Positions 8,631-17,744 are shown, counted from the first letter of the stretch. The stretch is 64,000 nt of DNA from an uncultured bacterium (GCA_947646655.1 CANSHI010000002.1:1-64000); one strand, 5' to 3'. Notes: a model not told the origin generated them from the sequence alone. Made by a program: numbers and translations.

Positions 8631-9578
8631 TTACTCACCTTCCATAAGAAATGAAAATATTAGGTAGGCTGTTTTAAGGGCATTATGTCTAATTTTTCCA
8701 TCGCTGACCGAAAATATTTTGTCAGCAATTAAACGAGTATTTAGATTAGTTATGTTATCTTTATCCAGTTTTACTAATTCTTTGTTTTCTAATTCTGAAT
8801 ATTTTTTTACTATACTTTGATCTATTTCTGCATTGTTAGCAATAACGATTTCTACATTTCTATTTCCTAAATACTTATTTAAAATTTTAATATGATCAGA
8901 GACTGAATAGCCGTCAGTTTCTCCTGGTTGTGTTACAAGATTAGAAACATACATTATAGGTGCATCACTTTTATTTATGGCGTTTCTTATGTCGTCTACT
9001 ATTAAGTGTGGTAAGATGCTTGTGTATAAACTTCCTGAGCTTAAAAGAATAAGATCGGCATCTTTGATTTGATCGATAACTTCTTTATTAATGGAAAAAT
9101 CTTTGTCATATTTTAATTTTGAAATGTTTTTGACGTTCAAACTGACTTCTTCTTCTCCTAAATATTCTTTTCCTAGTGTACTTTCCCCGATTAACTCAAC
9201 TTTATCTTCTGTTAGAGGAAGCACAGTTCCTTTAATATTTAAAAGTTCACACATATATTTTGTTGCATCTGTTAAATTTCCTTTGATATCTATAAGTGCT
9301 GTTAGAAGTATGTTTCTTATAGGATGATTTTCAAGTGATGCTTTAGTAAAGCGATAACTTAAAAGGTCGAGGAAATCGTTATCAACATTTGCCATTGAAA
9401 GCAGTACTTTGCCGACATCTCCTACTGCGGGAATATCAAATTCTTTTTTTAGTTGGCCTGTTGAAGAACCGTTGTCACTTACTGCCACTATCGCGGTGAC
9501 ATCTATTGGAAATTGTTTGAGACCAGATAACAGACAAGATATGCCTGTTCCTCCACCTAATATAACTATTTTTTTCAT
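8631..9578 (-). CDS. yvcK: YvcK/MgfK-family (CofD-like) protein
   Basis: 315 aa. The N-terminal Rossmann-type motif GGGTGISCLLSGLK and the following VSDNGSSTGQLKKEF are diagnostic of the YvcK/CofD-like family. YvcK proteins bind UDP-sugars and link carbon metabolism to cell-wall synthesis and morphology. AAGGAAG precedes the ATG. The usual upstream partner rapZ is absent here; a transporter gene lies upstream instead. It is directly followed by whiA. Confidence 0.93.
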   Translation of the reverse strand: MKKIVILGGGTGISCLLSGLKQFPIDVTAIVAVSDNGSSTGQLKKEFDIPAVGDVGKVLLSMANVDNDFLDLLSYRFTKASLENHPIRNILLTALIDIKGNLTDATKYMCELLNIKGTVLPLTEDKVELIGESTLGKEYLGEEEVSLNVKNISKLKYDKDFSINKEVIDQIKDADLILLSSGSLYTSILPHLIVDDIRNAINKSDAPIMYVSNLVTQPGETDGYSVSDHIKILNKYLGNRNVEIVIANNAEIDQSIVKKYSELENKELVKLDKDNITNLNTRLIADKIFSVSDGKIRHNALKTAYLIFSFLMEGE

Positions 9579-9635
9579 ATGTATCTTCCTTTTCTAATTA
9601 TATATTATAACACTTTCAAATATTAATTAAAATTA

Positions 9636-9659
9636 AAAACTCACCTAATGGTAAGTTTT
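9636..9659 (-). terminator. Terminator after the YfcC-type gene
   Basis: AAAACTTACC-ATTA-GGTGAGTTTT on the minus strand followed by TAATTTT, immediately after the transporter stop codon. Confidence 0.75.
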
Positions 9660-9661
9660 GA

Positions 9662-11065
9662 TTATGCTATGATTATTATTATAACAATTATAACTACTAG
9701 CATAGCAATAAGGAATTTCCAAATGAACTTCATCCATTCTTTGTATGGAATATCTAAATAAGATAGACCAAGCATCAAAATTGCACTTGATGGTACAAAG
9801 AAGCTTACTAGTCCAAAAATTGATTGGAATATTATTGCTATAACATTATGGACTTCTCCATAAGTAGCCGCATAATATCCACCAGCTAAGCTCATTGCAT
9901 ATTGCATTTCAACACTAAATAGTGAAGTTATAAATGCTCCTATGCTTGTAAAGAACGCGTTAAATCCACTTGTAATATTTGCTAACCAATCGACGATTGT
10001 AGGTATGACTGGATTCATAACGGCTATTTCTAATATTAGATAAACCATTAGTAAAACTATTACTACGTGACCGATCTTCTTAAAGCCTTCACCATAAGAT
10101 TCAAAGATTTCATTAAGTGAAACTCTTCCAAACCAGTGAATTAGAAGTGTCGCGAATAGCATGACAAGTTGTACTGTGAAAATATCCCATTTACCAAATT
10201 CTACTATTGTTCCAAAAATGTATGAAATAATTGGTGCATTAAATATTTCGAATTCGTTAACCCAAGTAGTGATATCTGTGAATACAGTAACATTCCATGT
10301 ACTCCAAGGTAAGTATGCTAAAACTGTGACAATAACGAATAGTATAATACCGATCGCATATGGCCAAGCCTTAGGTGCTTTTTTGGGAGTATCGATAGCT
10401 GCAAGTTCGAATTTATCATATTCTTCATGTTTTTTATTTGTTTTATTTTTAATAAGTCTTGAAACTGTAAAAACTGATAAAAGAACGAATGATACGATAA
10501 ATAGAATTGATTGAGTAGTTAATAAACTTGTGCCTTCAATTTCAAGAACTTCAGTAAATTGTCCTGCTATTTTAGTACTATATGTACTACCAATAGTTCC
10601 GACTAATAGTCCACCAAAAGTGGAAGCAAAAGCTGTAATTTTATCAACTTTCATACGATTGTATACTGTTATTATAAACGGTATAAATGCAATTAGTGGA
10701 AAATACTCACTTGTAAGACTACTCGTAATTGCAAATAGTAATGTAACTACTAATACAACTGGAATTTCACGTCCCTTTAATTTTTCGCTAATACTTTTGA
10801 CTAATTTCTGATATCCTGGACGTTTTGAGAGGACTTGATAAAAACCACCCATGACGAACAAGAAAGTTATTAGAACAGTAAAATAGTACATACCTAGTAA
10901 TCCCCATTGTAAGAAATTATTTAGGCCTACTCTTTGTATGTCTTCTGTGATCATTTCAGTACCTTGAAGATATCCATAAGGAATCAACCAAGTTAGAAAT
11001 ACTGATAACAAAACTAAAATACCAGATATTTTAATCAAATCATATTTTTCAAAAAATTTCTTCAT
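9662..11065 (-). CDS. YfcC-family membrane transporter
   Basis: 467 aa, about 11-12 hydrophobic segments. It resembles the YfcC/ArcD-type (DcuC-like) carriers: an N-terminal LVLLSVFLTWLIPYG helix, then LLFVMGGFYQVL, and FIPFIITVYNRM with a GGLLVGTIGSTY loop. Members are annotated as C4-dicarboxylate or basic amino-acid carriers; the substrate cannot be read from the sequence. The start is the ATG of MKKFFEKYD, preceded by AGGAGGAG; 21 upstream in-frame codons lack a ribosome site. Transcribed away from glmS. Confidence 0.8.
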   Translation of the reverse strand: MKKFFEKYDLIKISGILVLLSVFLTWLIPYGYLQGTEMITEDIQRVGLNNFLQWGLLGMYYFTVLITFLFVMGGFYQVLSKRPGYQKLVKSISEKLKGREIPVVLVVTLLFAITSSLTSEYFPLIAFIPFIITVYNRMKVDKITAFASTFGGLLVGTIGSTYSTKIAGQFTEVLEIEGTSLLTTQSILFIVSFVLLSVFTVSRLIKNKTNKKHEEYDKFELAAIDTPKKAPKAWPYAIGIILFVIVTVLAYLPWSTWNVTVFTDITTWVNEFEIFNAPIISYIFGTIVEFGKWDIFTVQLVMLFATLLIHWFGRVSLNEIFESYGEGFKKIGHVVIVLLMVYLILEIAVMNPVIPTIVDWLANITSGFNAFFTSIGAFITSLFSVEMQYAMSLAGGYYAATYGEVHNVIAIIFQSIFGLVSFFVPSSAILMLGLSYLDIPYKEWMKFIWKFLIAMLVVIIVIIIIIA

Positions 11066-11150
11066 AACTCTCCTCCTAAATAAATTATAACACAGAATGC
11101 CTAAAAAACAATGTGAAATCGACATCACAAGCCAAATTTTTTATGTAAAT

Positions 11151-11179
11151 TTGATATTTATTTATAAATATAATATACT
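11151..11179 (+). promoter_or_regulatory. Predicted glmS promoter
   Basis: TTGATA (11151-11156), 17-bp spacer, TATACT (11174-11179). It would start transcription about 40 nt before the glmS ribozyme cleavage site. Confidence 0.65.
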
Positions 11180-11204
11180 TTTAGTAGTAAAACTTATAAA
11201 GGAT

Positions 11205-11345
11205 GAATAGGAGGAGTCCTAAAGTTAGCGCCAGGCCTTAAGGTGACGAGGAAGACAATTATCGAATTTTCGGCGGATGTTGTCTCGGCTTAATGAAGTC
11301 GTTAGGTATGTATTAAAAAATAAAATCAAAATTATAACAAAGTGC
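11205..11345 (+). ncRNA. glmS ribozyme-riboswitch
   Basis: The conserved catalytic core is present: AGCGCC at 11227-11232 (self-cleavage expected between A11227 and G11228), GACGAGGA, and TTATCGAATTTTCGGCGGATG, followed by the 3' helices. In this class glucosamine-6-phosphate acts as a cofactor for cleavage of the leader, and the processed mRNA is degraded. It sits directly upstream of glmS. The outer boundaries are approximate. Confidence 0.95.
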
Positions 11346-11387
11346 ATGCCATATAAAATAAATTTAAATAAGGAGTGGAAAAATTTT

Positions 11388-13163
11388 TTGTGTGGAATAA
11401 TTGGATATATAGGTAAAAAGAAAGCTTTGCCTATTTTGTTAGAAGGACTTAAAGCTTTAGAATATAGAGGGTATGATTCTTCTGGTGTTGCTTTTTTAAA
11501 GGGCAAGAATGTTAATATCATTAAGGCTGTGGGACCAATAGTTGCTTTAGAGAAAAAACTTAATTTGGATGAGGATACTTTTGTGGGTATTGGACATACG
11601 AGATGGGCTACACATGGAGTACCAAATGAAGTAAATTCACATCCACATACTTCTGGGGCTGTTACTTTAGTTCATAATGGTATAATAGAAAATTATAATG
11701 AGTTGAAAAGTTTTTTGGAAGTTGAGGGAGTAAAATTTAAATCTGAAACTGACTCAGAGGTCGCAGCTGCTTTAATAAACTATTTTTATGAAAAAAGTAA
11801 AAATATTTTAGAAGCGATTCAAAAATTTAAGGGGAAGGCAAAAGGATCTTATGCGATAGGATTAATTGTAAGTAATGATGTTAATAAAATTTATGTCATT
11901 AAGAATATGAGTCCATTGATAATAGGAATAAGTGAAGATGGACATTATTTAGCAAGCGATGTACCAGCTATATTAAATAGAACTGATAAATATATAACTT
12001 TATTAGATGGAGAGTATGCTGAAATTTCTTTTGAATCTTTAGTGCTTTATGATAATGAGGGAAAAGAAAAATGTATAGAGATTAAAACTTTTCAAGGGGA
12101 TGCGACGTGTATCGATAAGGGAAAGTTCGAACATTTTATGCTTAAGGAGATTAATGAAGAACCTGATGTTGTAAAAACTATTTTGACAAAATATTTAGTT
12201 AATGATGCTCTTAAAGAGTTACCAGATCTGTCAAAATATCGTGGTGTGACAATTGTTGCCTGTGGAAGTGCAATGCATGCTGGATTGATAGGAAAATACA
12301 TTATTGAGAGTCATTTAAATATACCTGTTACAGTAGAAATCGCGAGTGAATTTAAATATAAAAAGTTGCTTTTAAATAAAGAAGATGTTGTTATAGCTAT
12401 TTCTCAATCGGGTGAAACAGCTGATACACTTGCTGCTGTGAAAATCGCTAAAAGTGTGGGCTGCCATACGATCGGAATAGTCAATGTAAAAGAAAGTTCA
12501 ATTGCAAGAGAGGTAGATAATGTAGTATATACTCTAGCTGGTAGTGAAATTGCTGTGGCAACGACAAAAGCTTATTTAGCTCAAGTAATTATTTTATATT
12601 TAATGGGCTTTAGAAACGAAATGAATAAGACTATGTCGACAAGTTTTTTGAAAATACCTAATCAAATTAGTAAATTAATTACAAGTTATGATTATGAAAA
12701 AATAGCTAGCTATATTGAAAAAAATGAAAGTGTATTTTTTATAGGTAGATTGATCGACTATGCGTTGTGTATGGAGGGATCATTAAAGCTTAAAGAAGTA
12801 TCTTATATTCATAGTGAAGCTTATGCGGCTGGAGAATTAAAACACGGTACGATTTCTTTGATTACAGATGGTACGCCCGTCTTTGCAATTTTAACTGATC
12901 AGAATATTGCTGATAAGACTATTAGCAATATCAAGGAAGTAAAAGTACGAGGAGCTAAGGTTATATTAATAGTCAGTGAGTCACTCGATAATGTTAGTAA
13001 AGATGTTTATGATGAAAAAATAGTGATTCCAAGTATATATAAGGAAATAGATTCCTTGTTAAGTGTTATCCCACTTCAGTTAATAGCATATTATTGTGCT
13101 AAACTGAGGGGCTGTGCGATAGATAAACCTAGAAATTTGGCAAAATCAGTTACTGTAGAATAA
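11388..13163 (+). CDS. glmS: Glutamine-fructose-6-phosphate aminotransferase (TTG start)
   Basis: 591 aa. Makes glucosamine-6-phosphate from fructose-6-phosphate and glutamine, the first step of UDP-GlcNAc and peptidoglycan synthesis. The N-terminal glutaminase starts CGIIGYIG with the nucleophile Cys at residue 2, so the start must be the TTG at 11388 (TTG TGT GGA), with GGAGTGG upstream. An ATG frame open from 11277 lies in the ribozyme. It has HTRWATHG, two SIS domains (SQSGETADTL; CMEGSLKLKEVSYIHSEAY) and the usual end DKPRNLAKSVTVE. One of the few plus-strand genes here. Confidence 0.97.
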   Translation: MCGIIGYIGKKKALPILLEGLKALEYRGYDSSGVAFLKGKNVNIIKAVGPIVALEKKLNLDEDTFVGIGHTRWATHGVPNEVNSHPHTSGAVTLVHNGIIENYNELKSFLEVEGVKFKSETDSEVAAALINYFYEKSKNILEAIQKFKGKAKGSYAIGLIVSNDVNKIYVIKNMSPLIIGISEDGHYLASDVPAILNRTDKYITLLDGEYAEISFESLVLYDNEGKEKCIEIKTFQGDATCIDKGKFEHFMLKEINEEPDVVKTILTKYLVNDALKELPDLSKYRGVTIVACGSAMHAGLIGKYIIESHLNIPVTVEIASEFKYKKLLLNKEDVVIAISQSGETADTLAAVKIAKSVGCHTIGIVNVKESSIAREVDNVVYTLAGSEIAVATTKAYLAQVIILYLMGFRNEMNKTMSTSFLKIPNQISKLITSYDYEKIASYIEKNESVFFIGRLIDYALCMEGSLKLKEVSYIHSEAYAAGELKHGTISLITDGTPVFAILTDQNIADKTISNIKEVKVRGAKVILIVSESLDNVSKDVYDEKIVIPSIYKEIDSLLSVIPLQLIAYYCAKLRGCAIDKPRNLAKSVTVE

Positions 13164-13165
13164 AA

Positions 13166-13206
13166 AAATATGTTGATAACTCATAGGTTATCAAAATATT
13201 TTTAAT
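13166..13206. terminator. Bidirectional terminator between convergent genes
   Basis: TTGATAAC-tcatag-GTTATCAA hairpin flanked by A and T tracts between the 3' ends of glmS and the DUF1292-like gene. Confidence 0.85.
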
Positions 13207-13207
13207 T

Positions 13208-13468
13208 TTATTCGCCATTTTCAGCAAGATCTTCTTGTTGAAGTCTAAAATCATTTATAAGCTGATTTAATATAAAAGGATCTTTAATTTTCTTTGTAAA
13301 AATTTTACCATCTTTTATTATTTGTTCAAATACGGCGAACGTGTTAGTCGGTTCTTCTTTTTCATTAAGTAAAACTGCTAAAAAGTAGTCTTCCTCTGTA
13401 AGTTCACTTTCTAGTAATAATCCATATTTTTGATTATTCGCTAAAGTAATTATTTCATCTACTTTCAT
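13208..13468 (-). CDS. Small DUF1292-like protein
   Basis: 86 aa, soluble, acidic. Resembles the DUF1292/YrzB group of small Firmicutes proteins (function unknown), with a beta-strand pattern ITLANNQKYGLLLESELTEEDYFLAVLL. The start at MKVDEI is supported by AAAGGAT upstream; the longer frame overlaps the preceding gene. It follows the J-domain gene by 13 bp and is probably in the same operon. The family assignment is tentative. Confidence 0.5.
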   Translation of the reverse strand: MKVDEIITLANNQKYGLLLESELTEEDYFLAVLLNEKEEPTNTFAVFEQIIKDGKIFTKKIKDPFILNQLINDFRLQQEDLAENGE

Positions 13469-13481
13469 TATTCGATCCTTT

Positions 13482-15092
13482 CTACATTGCTCTTTGAGGA
13501 GCAAAGTCAGTCACTTCACTTTGTGTTTCATAAGTATTATTTTCTGTAATAACCTCATTAGGTTTAACTTTTTTAGATACTTTCTTTAATTTTTTCAATA
13601 ATATATCTTTTTCGACATATGAAATTTCGTCGTTTGTTTTTATTTCATGAGTAAATTCGTTTGTTCTTCTCATTATTTCATCATAAGGTAATATATCTAA
13701 AGCTCTTTTTAATTGATTAATTTCTTGTCTAACTTTTTTATAGGCTTTTGATTTGGTTTTAGGTACAGCTAATCCTGCTCCGAAAGTTCCGAGACCTGCT
13801 ACTCCGAGCGTAGTGCTGAATTTTGTAACAGCGGCAATATGCGATAATGAGGAAGCTAGGGTGGCTTCTGATGTTGCCAATAAGCTTGCAAGTGATTGTC
13901 CTCCTATTGTCCATACTCCCGATGATGCTGCAAATGTGTTAGAAGCACCTGTTATAGTTGTAATAGCATTAGCAAGTACAACGTTGCCGCCATGAAGTAT
14001 TTCTTGAACGGCAGTAGAAGCGCCCCACCAAGCTTCACTATTGGCTATCATTTGAGTAGTTAAACTTGCAACTTGAGAAGCTTGACTAGCAGCCGCAACA
14101 GCAGGTCCTATTTGAGCCATTATTATTGCAAATGCAATGACTATAGCTGTTACACCACAAGCTATGATTATTCCTTTTTTATGATCTTTAATCCAATTCC
14201 ATACTTTATGTTCTTTCACTTCAGTAATCTCTTCTTCAGGTTCTACCGGAGATATTGGAGTTGGGTCAGGCGCTGGTTCTTGTGGAGGTTGTTCTGATAC
14301 TGTTAGTTCATCGCTTTCATCTGTTAAATTCACCAATGTTGATGTTTTTTCAGGAGCAGGATCGACTATCTCTTGGCTGGCATCTTTTTTAGCTTCTTTA
14401 TTGGCATATATTTTCTTTAACTCGTTAGAATAAAAGTCGTAATCTTTTTTTCGTACTTCTTGTAAATCGTGTTCAATAATATATGTTAAAGTTTTTAGAG
14501 CTGTATATTCGGGACCATCTGATCTTAAAACGGGATCACCAGCAGCGATTACTACATCTGGATTATTAGTTCGATATCTATTTAATCTTATTTCATCCAT
14601 TCTCTTTTTAAACTTTTTAATTTGTTCTTCTGCTGTTTTTTCTTGTGCCACTTTTTTTATGACTTCATCAATTTTGTTGAGAGCTATTTGATATTGATTA
14701 TCGATTGTACTTTTGTCTGTTAATGATGCTACGGAAATTTTATATTGGCCTATAATCTTTAAGAGATCTTGGTCATGCCCTTTTATATTTAAAGTTTTTG
14801 CTTGTAGCTTCGATAATAACTCTTTTTTATAAAATTCTGGATGAAATGAATAAATTGGTTTTTCTGTATAAGTAAACTCTGGGCTTGTTACTTTATTTTT
14901 ATTATATAAAAGCCGATAAGCCTCACCTATAGCTTGAGTCTTTTGGTTTCGTTCAGCATATTCTTCTTCACTTATATTAGGTGCACTATCTGGGTGATTT
15001 TCTTTCATCAGAGTTTTATATGCTTTTTTAACCTCTTCTTCTGTATATCCTTCTTTTAAATTAAACATATTTAGTGCTTCATTTCTTGTCAT
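13482..15092 (-). CDS. J-domain protein with membrane segment
   Basis: 536 aa. The N-terminus is a J-domain with the HPD triad at residues 33-35 (KENHPDSAP), which in the family stimulates DnaK-type Hsp70 ATPase activity. There is no G/F region, zinc finger or DnaJ C-terminal domain, so it is not DnaJ itself. A helical middle is followed by a Pro/Glu-rich linker (about 270-295), one hydrophobic segment at about 304-330, a long Ala/Ser/Thr-rich stretch and a basic, helical C-terminus. It may recruit Hsp70 to the membrane (inference). Where rpoB is usually found after rplL, this gene lies instead. Confidence 0.75.
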   Translation of the reverse strand: MTRNEALNMFNLKEGYTEEEVKKAYKTLMKENHPDSAPNISEEEYAERNQKTQAIGEAYRLLYNKNKVTSPEFTYTEKPIYSFHPEFYKKELLSKLQAKTLNIKGHDQDLLKIIGQYKISVASLTDKSTIDNQYQIALNKIDEVIKKVAQEKTAEEQIKKFKKRMDEIRLNRYRTNNPDVVIAAGDPVLRSDGPEYTALKTLTYIIEHDLQEVRKKDYDFYSNELKKIYANKEAKKDASQEIVDPAPEKTSTLVNLTDESDELTVSEQPPQEPAPDPTPISPVEPEEEITEVKEHKVWNWIKDHKKGIIIACGVTAIVIAFAIIMAQIGPAVAAASQASQVASLTTQMIANSEAWWGASTAVQEILHGGNVVLANAITTITGASNTFAASSGVWTIGGQSLASLLATSEATLASSLSHIAAVTKFSTTLGVAGLGTFGAGLAVPKTKSKAYKKVRQEINQLKRALDILPYDEIMRRTNEFTHEIKTNDEISYVEKDILLKKLKKVSKKVKPNEVITENNTYETQSEVTDFAPQRAM

Positions 15093-15212
15093 AGTACATC
15101 TTCCATTCTTTTGGCTTAACTTATCTTTCTATTTTATTACATTTAAATTTTAACATGATTTATAAATGGATACCAACTATTTATGAACTACTTTACAGTA
15201 AATTAGGTTAAT

Positions 15213-15251
15213 AAAAAAACCAATATGAACTTTGTCATATTGGTTAGTTTT
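15213..15251 (-). terminator. Terminator after rplL
   Basis: AACCAATATGA / TCATATTGGTT hairpin with a 6-nt loop, followed on the minus strand by a T-rich tract. It separates rplL from the J-domain gene. Confidence 0.85.
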
Positions 15252-15253
15252 TA

Positions 15254-15625
15254 TTAAGCTAGTTCAATTGTAGCTCCAGCTTCTTCAAGCTTAGCTTTAA
15301 TGTCGTTAGCTTCATCAGCAGGAACATTTTCTTTAATGTTTCCTCCGTTGTCTGCAAGTGCTTTTGCTTCAACAAGTCCAAGACCAGTAATATCACGAAT
15401 AACTTTGATAACTGCAATCTTAGTAGCTCCAGCATCTTTTAATACAACAGTTTTTGCTGCGTTTTCAGCTTCACCTGCATCACCTGCAGCTGGAGCAGCT
15501 GCAACAGCTACTGCACTAGGATCGATTCCTAGTTCATCTTTCATTAAATCTGTAATTTCTTTAAGTTCAAGTATAGTCATGTCTTTAACTGCATCAACTA
15601 TATCTCTTGGAGTTATTTTTGCCAT
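15254..15625 (-). CDS. rplL: 50S ribosomal protein L7/L12
   Basis: 123 aa, the usual length. It has the N-terminal dimerisation region (IVDAVKDMTILELKEITDLM), an Ala-rich hinge at about 37-55 and the C-terminal factor-binding domain (KIAVIKVIRDITGLGLVEAKALAD). It forms the stalk that recruits translational GTPases. It lies 21 bp after rplJ and ends the operon. Confidence 0.98.
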   Translation of the reverse strand: MAKITPRDIVDAVKDMTILELKEITDLMKDELGIDPSAVAVAAAPAAGDAGEAENAAKTVVLKDAGATKIAVIKVIRDITGLGLVEAKALADNGGNIKENVPADEANDIKAKLEEAGATIELA

Positions 15626-15646
15626 TATTAATCATTCCTTTCTTTA

Positions 15647-16144
15647 TTAATTATTTTCTTCTTTTTGTTTGGCGTATAAATCAATTCCTATTGCGAACAT
15701 CTTAGCAGTTTGCATTAATCCACCAGCAAACTGAGTAAGAAGTCCTTCTCTTGATGGTATTGAAGCGTATGCTTTAATTTCATCGCTACTTAGTATTTTA
15801 CCGTCAGCGTATCCTGTGCGGATTTCGATGTTATCTCTTCCTTTAGCAAACTTGCTTAAAACTTTAATAGGTTCAAGTAGATCGCCACCGAAGAGTATAG
15901 CGTTTGGTCCTTCCCAAAATTCTTCATTATCAATTTTGCAGTCTTGGAAAGCACGTTTAGCTAATGTGTTTTTGTAAACTTTAACTTCACTATTAGAATT
16001 TTTAAGTTCACGGCGAAGTTCTGCTAATTCAGAAACAGTCAATCCTTGATAAGTAAAAACTAATACTGATGTGCTGTTTTTGATTTTATCAGAAATTTCG
16101 TTTACAACATTCTTTTTTTGGCTTAATATTTTTTCACTTGCCAC
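15647..16144 (-). CDS. rplJ: 50S ribosomal protein L10 (GTG start)
   Basis: 165 aa. Stalk base protein that binds 23S rRNA and carries L7/L12 dimers. The typical N-terminus is KKNVVNEISDKIKNSTSVLVFTYQGLTVSELAELR, and a C-terminal helix is available for L7/L12. The start codon is GTG, preceded by AAGGAG. The upstream leader matches the L10 autoregulatory type. Confidence 0.97.
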   Translation of the reverse strand: MASEKILSQKKNVVNEISDKIKNSTSVLVFTYQGLTVSELAELRRELKNSNSEVKVYKNTLAKRAFQDCKIDNEEFWEGPNAILFGGDLLEPIKVLSKFAKGRDNIEIRTGYADGKILSSDEIKAYASIPSREGLLTQFAGGLMQTAKMFAIGIDLYAKQKEENN

Positions 16145-16170
16145 GTGTAAAACTCCTTTCTCTAATTTAG

Positions 16171-16275
16171 AAAAAACTCTCCCTTAGGGAAAGCTTAAAG
16201 ATTTTTATTTAAGTTCCCCTCGGTAGGATAATTAAGACGAATGTCCCCTACTGTCTTTGGATAAACGTTTTTTCA
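16171..16275 (-). promoter_or_regulatory. L10 leader with attenuator
   Basis: Between rplA and rplJ the minus strand carries the L10-leader signature AAAGACAGTAGGGG ... CTTAATTATCCTACCGAGG. Next comes a terminator hairpin CTTTCCC-TAA-GGGAGAG-TTTTTT (16171-16194) just before the rplJ ribosome site. In known cases excess L10(L12)4 binds the leader and favours termination. Confidence 0.85.
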
Positions 16276-16303
16276 TTACTTCGTTATTATATAATAATAA
16301 TTT

Positions 16304-17002
16304 TTATTTGTCAAAAGAATTTTTATCAAGTCTAATTCCAGGTCCCATAGTACTTGAAATTACTATTGAATTAATATAGTTTCCTTTAACAGTTAAAGGT
16401 TTTGCTTTAATGATTGTATTAACTATGAACTCGATGTTCTCAGCTAATTTGTTAGCATCAAATGAAGTTTTACCTACTGATGTATGAACTATACCATAGC
16501 TATCTGCTCTGTATTCTATCATACCTTTTTTGATATCTTCAACAGCTGCTGCTGTATTTGTTGTAACTGTACCAGTTTTAGGGTTTGGCATTAATCCTTT
16601 TGGTCCTAAAACTTTACCGATTTTACCTAGAAGTGGCATCATTTCAGGTGTTGCTACGATGATATCAAAGTCAAACCAGTTTTCTTTTGCCATTTTTTCG
16701 ATTAAATCTGCTTCACCAACGAACTCTGCGCCTGCTTTTTTAGCAGCTTCAGCAGCTTCACCTTTTGCAAGAACACAAATTCTTTTTGTTTTACCAGTGC
16801 CATGAGGTAGGACGATAGATCCTCTCATTTGTTGGTCAGCTTTTTTTGTATCGATATTTAGGTTAATAGCGATTTCTACAGATGCATCAAATTTAGTAAT
16901 GCTAGTCTTTTTAACTAGATCTACGGCTTCAGTTACAGTGTATTCTTTAGATTTATCAATCATTTTAGAAGCTTCCACATATTTTTTTCCAAATTTTTTC
17001 AC
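16304..17002 (-). CDS. rplA: 50S ribosomal protein L1
   Basis: 232 aa, full length. Contains LPHGTGKTKRICVLAKGE, the domain II segment KIGKVLGPKGLMPNPKTGTV, and a C-terminal YINSIVISSTMGPGIRLD. Binds 23S rRNA at the L1 stalk and in other bacteria represses its own operon by binding the mRNA. Co-transcribed with rplK, 54 bp upstream. Confidence 0.98.
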   Translation of the reverse strand: MKKFGKKYVEASKMIDKSKEYTVTEAVDLVKKTSITKFDASVEIAINLNIDTKKADQQMRGSIVLPHGTGKTKRICVLAKGEAAEAAKKAGAEFVGEADLIEKMAKENWFDFDIIVATPEMMPLLGKIGKVLGPKGLMPNPKTGTVTTNTAAAVEDIKKGMIEYRADSYGIVHTSVGKTSFDANKLAENIEFIVNTIIKAKPLTVKGNYINSIVISSTMGPGIRLDKNSFDK

Positions 17003-17056
17003 TTTTTTCCCTCCAATCGTGGTTATTTTATAGAGCGGATTAAATTTTTTTAGATA

Positions 17057-17647
17057 CTATTCTGTATCAGATTCTTCGTCTGACTTTTCGTTAATTACTT
17101 CAACATCGACGTTTGTATCTTGAGCACTAGCTTCCATAGCCTCAAGTTCAGCTTCACGTTTAGCGGCTTCAGCTTCATGTTGTTTAGCTTCAGCTGCTTG
17201 TTCCATAAGTTCTGCATCGTTAAGTCCTTTAACGGCAACACCCATGTTACGTGCTGTTCCTTCGATAATTTTCATTGCTTCTTCTACAGTATATGCATTT
17301 AAGTCTGGTAACTTAGTTTCTGCAATAGCACGAAGTTCATCTTTTGTGATAGTTGCAACGACTTCGTTAGCACCTTTAGCACTACCCTTTTGAATTTTAG
17401 CATATTTCTTAATAAGGAATGGTGCAGGAGCTGTTTTTAGAACGAAATCGTATGATTTATCAGCATATAGAGTTATTTCTACTGGTACAATGTCGCCCAT
17501 TTTATCTTTAGAGGCATCATTGAATTTAGTACAGAACTCTTGTAAGTTAATTCCTGCAGGTCCTAAAACTGTTCCAACTGGTGGAGCAGGTGTAGCTTTT
17601 CCAGCAGGGATTTGTAATTTAATTTTCTTTTCGATTTCTTTTGCCAC
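17057..17647 (-). CDS. rplK: 50S ribosomal protein L11 with acidic C-terminal extension
   Basis: 196 aa, about 55 longer than the usual 141. The first 140 residues are standard L11 (KIKLQIPAGKATPAPPVGTVLGPAGIN; GTARNMGVAV). The tail is a charged helix rich in Ala/Glu ending in an acidic stretch (NEKSDEESDTE). The start is taken as GTG (VAKEIEKK), 9 nt after AAAGGATG; the ATG three codons earlier overlaps that ribosome site. First gene of the rplK-rplA-rplJ-rplL cluster. Confidence 0.95.
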   Translation of the reverse strand: MAKEIEKKIKLQIPAGKATPAPPVGTVLGPAGINLQEFCTKFNDASKDKMGDIVPVEITLYADKSYDFVLKTAPAPFLIKKYAKIQKGSAKGANEVVATITKDELRAIAETKLPDLNAYTVEEAMKIIEGTARNMGVAVKGLNDAELMEQAAEAKQHEAEAAKREAELEAMEASAQDTNVDVEVINEKSDEESDTE

Positions 17648-17673
17648 GAAAAACACATCCTTTCATAGTTTTG

Positions 17674-17715
17674 TCGTAGATGTGGTATGGGCTAATCCGC
17701 GTTTCCCTCCCACAT
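17674..17715 (-). promoter_or_regulatory. rplK leader hairpin
   Basis: In the rplK 5' untranslated region, ATGTGG ... CCACAT closes a stem around the sequence GGAGGGAAACGCGG. This is a candidate autoregulatory (L1-type) leader; the identity is inferred from its position and from the known control of rplKA operons. Confidence 0.45.
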
Positions 17716-17744
17716 TTAGGGTAGAAAAAGATCTACCGAGATAG

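Noticed and set aside
15300-15650. Long open frames opposite ribosomal protein genes and other genes
   Set aside because: They are antisense shadows of well-supported genes, without ribosome sites or recognisable proteins.
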